Assembly: GCF_010725055.1 (NCBI RefSeq)
Contig: NZ_BJKB01000003.1
Coordinates: forward strand, 62,001-126,000
Reading direction: 5' to 3'
Length of the DNA: 64,000 nucleotides
Source: Gelidibacter japonicus
GTDB taxonomy: Bacteria > Bacteroidota > Bacteroidia > Flavobacteriales > Flavobacteriaceae
The translations under genes were made by a program, and so were the position numbers. The notes under the pieces were generated by a model. That model was not told the DNA's origin, made no database searches, and saw nothing but the letters and a program-made list of their open reading frames with translations. Below, in pieces: positions 62,899-64,000 of the stretch (position 1 is its first letter; the number at the start of each line of letters is the position of its first letter).

Positions 62899-64000
62899 TT
62901 AATCCATCACTGATTTTAAACAGCTTACAAATTTATCAAAATCTGCTTCAGTATTAAAAAAATGACAAGATAAACGTACGAAAGTGCCTCTAAAAGAAAC
63001 AAATATATTGTTTTTCTTTAGTTCTTTTTTAAAGGTTTTGATATTAACTGTTTCAGGTAATTTAAGTCCAAAAAGATGATGGCTTCTGTAGTCGTCGGCT
63101 TCTATATCGCATCCCAAATCGCGCAGTTCACTAACAGCCTTAGCCGAAATTTGCTTGCAATACTCCTGAATAGCTTTAGGCGTCCATGAAATAACTTGTT
63201 TCAAAGCTTCCAACTGCATTTTTACATGGATAAAGCTCCCGCTCTCTCCCATAACATATCGGTTGGCAAGTGGTTTGTATTGTGACTGATATTGCGTCAA
63301 ATCGGGCAGAATATGACTATCCAATCGATTGGTCCAATTCTCTTCCAACGGCTCTCCGTGATCAAAATATGGTCCGTAATAGGCATATCCGCAGCCATAA
63401 GGTCCAAAAAGCCATTTGTAACCCGCACAGATCAAGGCATCTGGCTGCAATTCTTTAATCGAAAATGGCAATGCTCCAACAGATTGACTGCCATCTATAA
63501 TCATCAAGGCACCATGCTGTCGCGTTTTTGCCCTAATGGTCTTTAAATCGAATAAAGCGCCACTCGACCAATGGATATGTCCCATGGCAACGACCGCTGT
63601 GGAATCATCAATAGCTTCTAAAATAGCCTCATTCCATAATTTGGTACGATCGGTTTTGGTCCTTGGTGCTTCAACAATTTTTAGTTGAGCGTTGTATTTA
63701 TCGGTTAATTTCTTCCAAGAATAATAATTACTGGGAAATTGTTCTTGCATTAATACCACGGTATCACCAGGTTTTAATTTAATGTTTTTTGCAACCGTTG
63801 CAATTCCATAAGAAACCGAAGGAGTACTTGCAATTCGCTCATAATCATCTAATTCAATAAGCTTGGCAAACCTTTTCTTTAACTCTATAACGGGATCAAA
63901 AAAATCAGAGGATGGAATTAAATAAGGTCTGCTTTTTTGCATTACCGCATCAATTCCCGCTTTTTCCACCGCTTTAAACGACGGCGATAAGCTCGCCGTG
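62899..64000 (-). CDS. class V aminotransferase-like PLP enzyme, 5' end cut by the window edge
   Basis: At least 367 residues of a fold-type I PLP enzyme of the class V (kynureninase/cysteine desulfurase-like) group. The internal-aldimine lysine is in CAGYKWLFGPYGCGY and the PLP-phosphate-binding Asp region reads MIIDGSQSVGALPF. The reading frame stays open to the window edge with homologous residues (TASLSPSFKAVEKAG), so a GTG at 63969 is internal and the true start lies to the right. Substrate is not predictable. It heads a coupled set with the Nudix and PrsW-like genes. Confidence 0.88.
   Translation of the reverse strand, partial: TASLSPSFKAVEKAGIDAVMQKSRPYLIPSSDFFDPVIELKKRFAKLIELDDYERIASTPSVSYGIATVAKNIKLKPGDTVVLMQEQFPSNYYSWKKLTDKYNAQLKIVEAPRTKTDRTKLWNEAILEAIDDSTAVVAMGHIHWSSGALFDLKTIRAKTRQHGALMIIDGSQSVGALPFSIKELQPDALICAGYKWLFGPYGCGYAYYGPYFDHGEPLEENWTNRLDSHILPDLTQYQSQYKPLANRYVMGESGSFIHVKMQLEALKQVISWTPKAIQEYCKQISAKAVSELRDLGCDIEADDYRSHHLFGLKLPETVNIKTFKKELKKNNIFVSFRGTFVRLSCHFFNTEADFDKFVSCLKSVMD

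Noticed and set aside
63967-63969. GTG at 63969 as start of the class V aminotransferase gene
   Set aside because: The frame continues open to the window edge with residues matching the family, so the start lies outside.

Overview
The window reads as a chromosomal segment of a marine-type member of the Bacteroidota, family Flavobacteriaceae. The evidence is a SusC/SusD pair beside many glycoside hydrolases, the gliding genes gldF and gldG, two proteins with type IX secretion (T9SS) C-terminal tails, Bacteroidota-type promoter boxes (TAnnTTTG), moderate-to-low GC, and intergenic palindromes of the kind common in this family. No tRNA, rRNA, CRISPR array, IS element or phage gene was seen.

Region 1 (1-17752) is a dense, co-directional block of carbohydrate-active genes: GH3 (cut by the left edge), GH97, GH43, GH3, a secreted SGNH esterase, a small secreted protein sharing the esterase's N-terminal domain, GH2 with a malectin domain, an alpha/beta-hydrolase esterase, a sulfatase, and a second GH43. 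The set suggests an esterified, sulfated, mixed-linkage glycan, but the substrate cannot be fixed from sequence. No SusCD pair for this block is visible and it may lie to the left. A membrane-spanning regulator (17878-20682; propeller, Y_Y_Y, TM, LuxR-type HTH, no kinase) separates it from Region 2 (20920-33568). Region 2 is SusC, SusD, a PKD/multimodule glycan-binding lipoprotein, GH16, GH3, GH16 and a LacI regulator, the classic layout of a beta-1,3-glucan (laminarin) utilization locus. A separate TonB-dependent receptor (33870-36164) follows.

Region 3 (36310-50215) is mostly housekeeping: a DUF4870 protein, dnaN, gldG, an unannotated membrane protein inserted between gldG and gldF, gldF, a small monooxygenase-like protein, a SAM hydroxide adenosyltransferase, phoH, an outer-membrane barrel, purC, an HGSNAT-like acyltransferase, an alanine/sodium symporter and acetyl-CoA synthetase. 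Acs leads into a soluble NtrB-type kinase and an NtrC-type sigma-54 activator. Just downstream, a -24/-12 (sigma-54) promoter fused to a perfect 18-bp palindrome precedes a tiny four-cysteine protein. This is the most promising undescribed regulatory unit in the window.

Region 4 (53217-64000) holds a GreA/Rnk-like factor with an unknown helical partner, an NYN-LOTUS protein, a three-subunit acyl-CoA carboxylase (BCCP, biotin carboxylase, carboxyltransferase), a DnaQ-type exonuclease with a cNMP/CBS/DUF294 protein, a PrsW-like protease, a Nudix hydrolase and a class V aminotransferase cut by the right edge.
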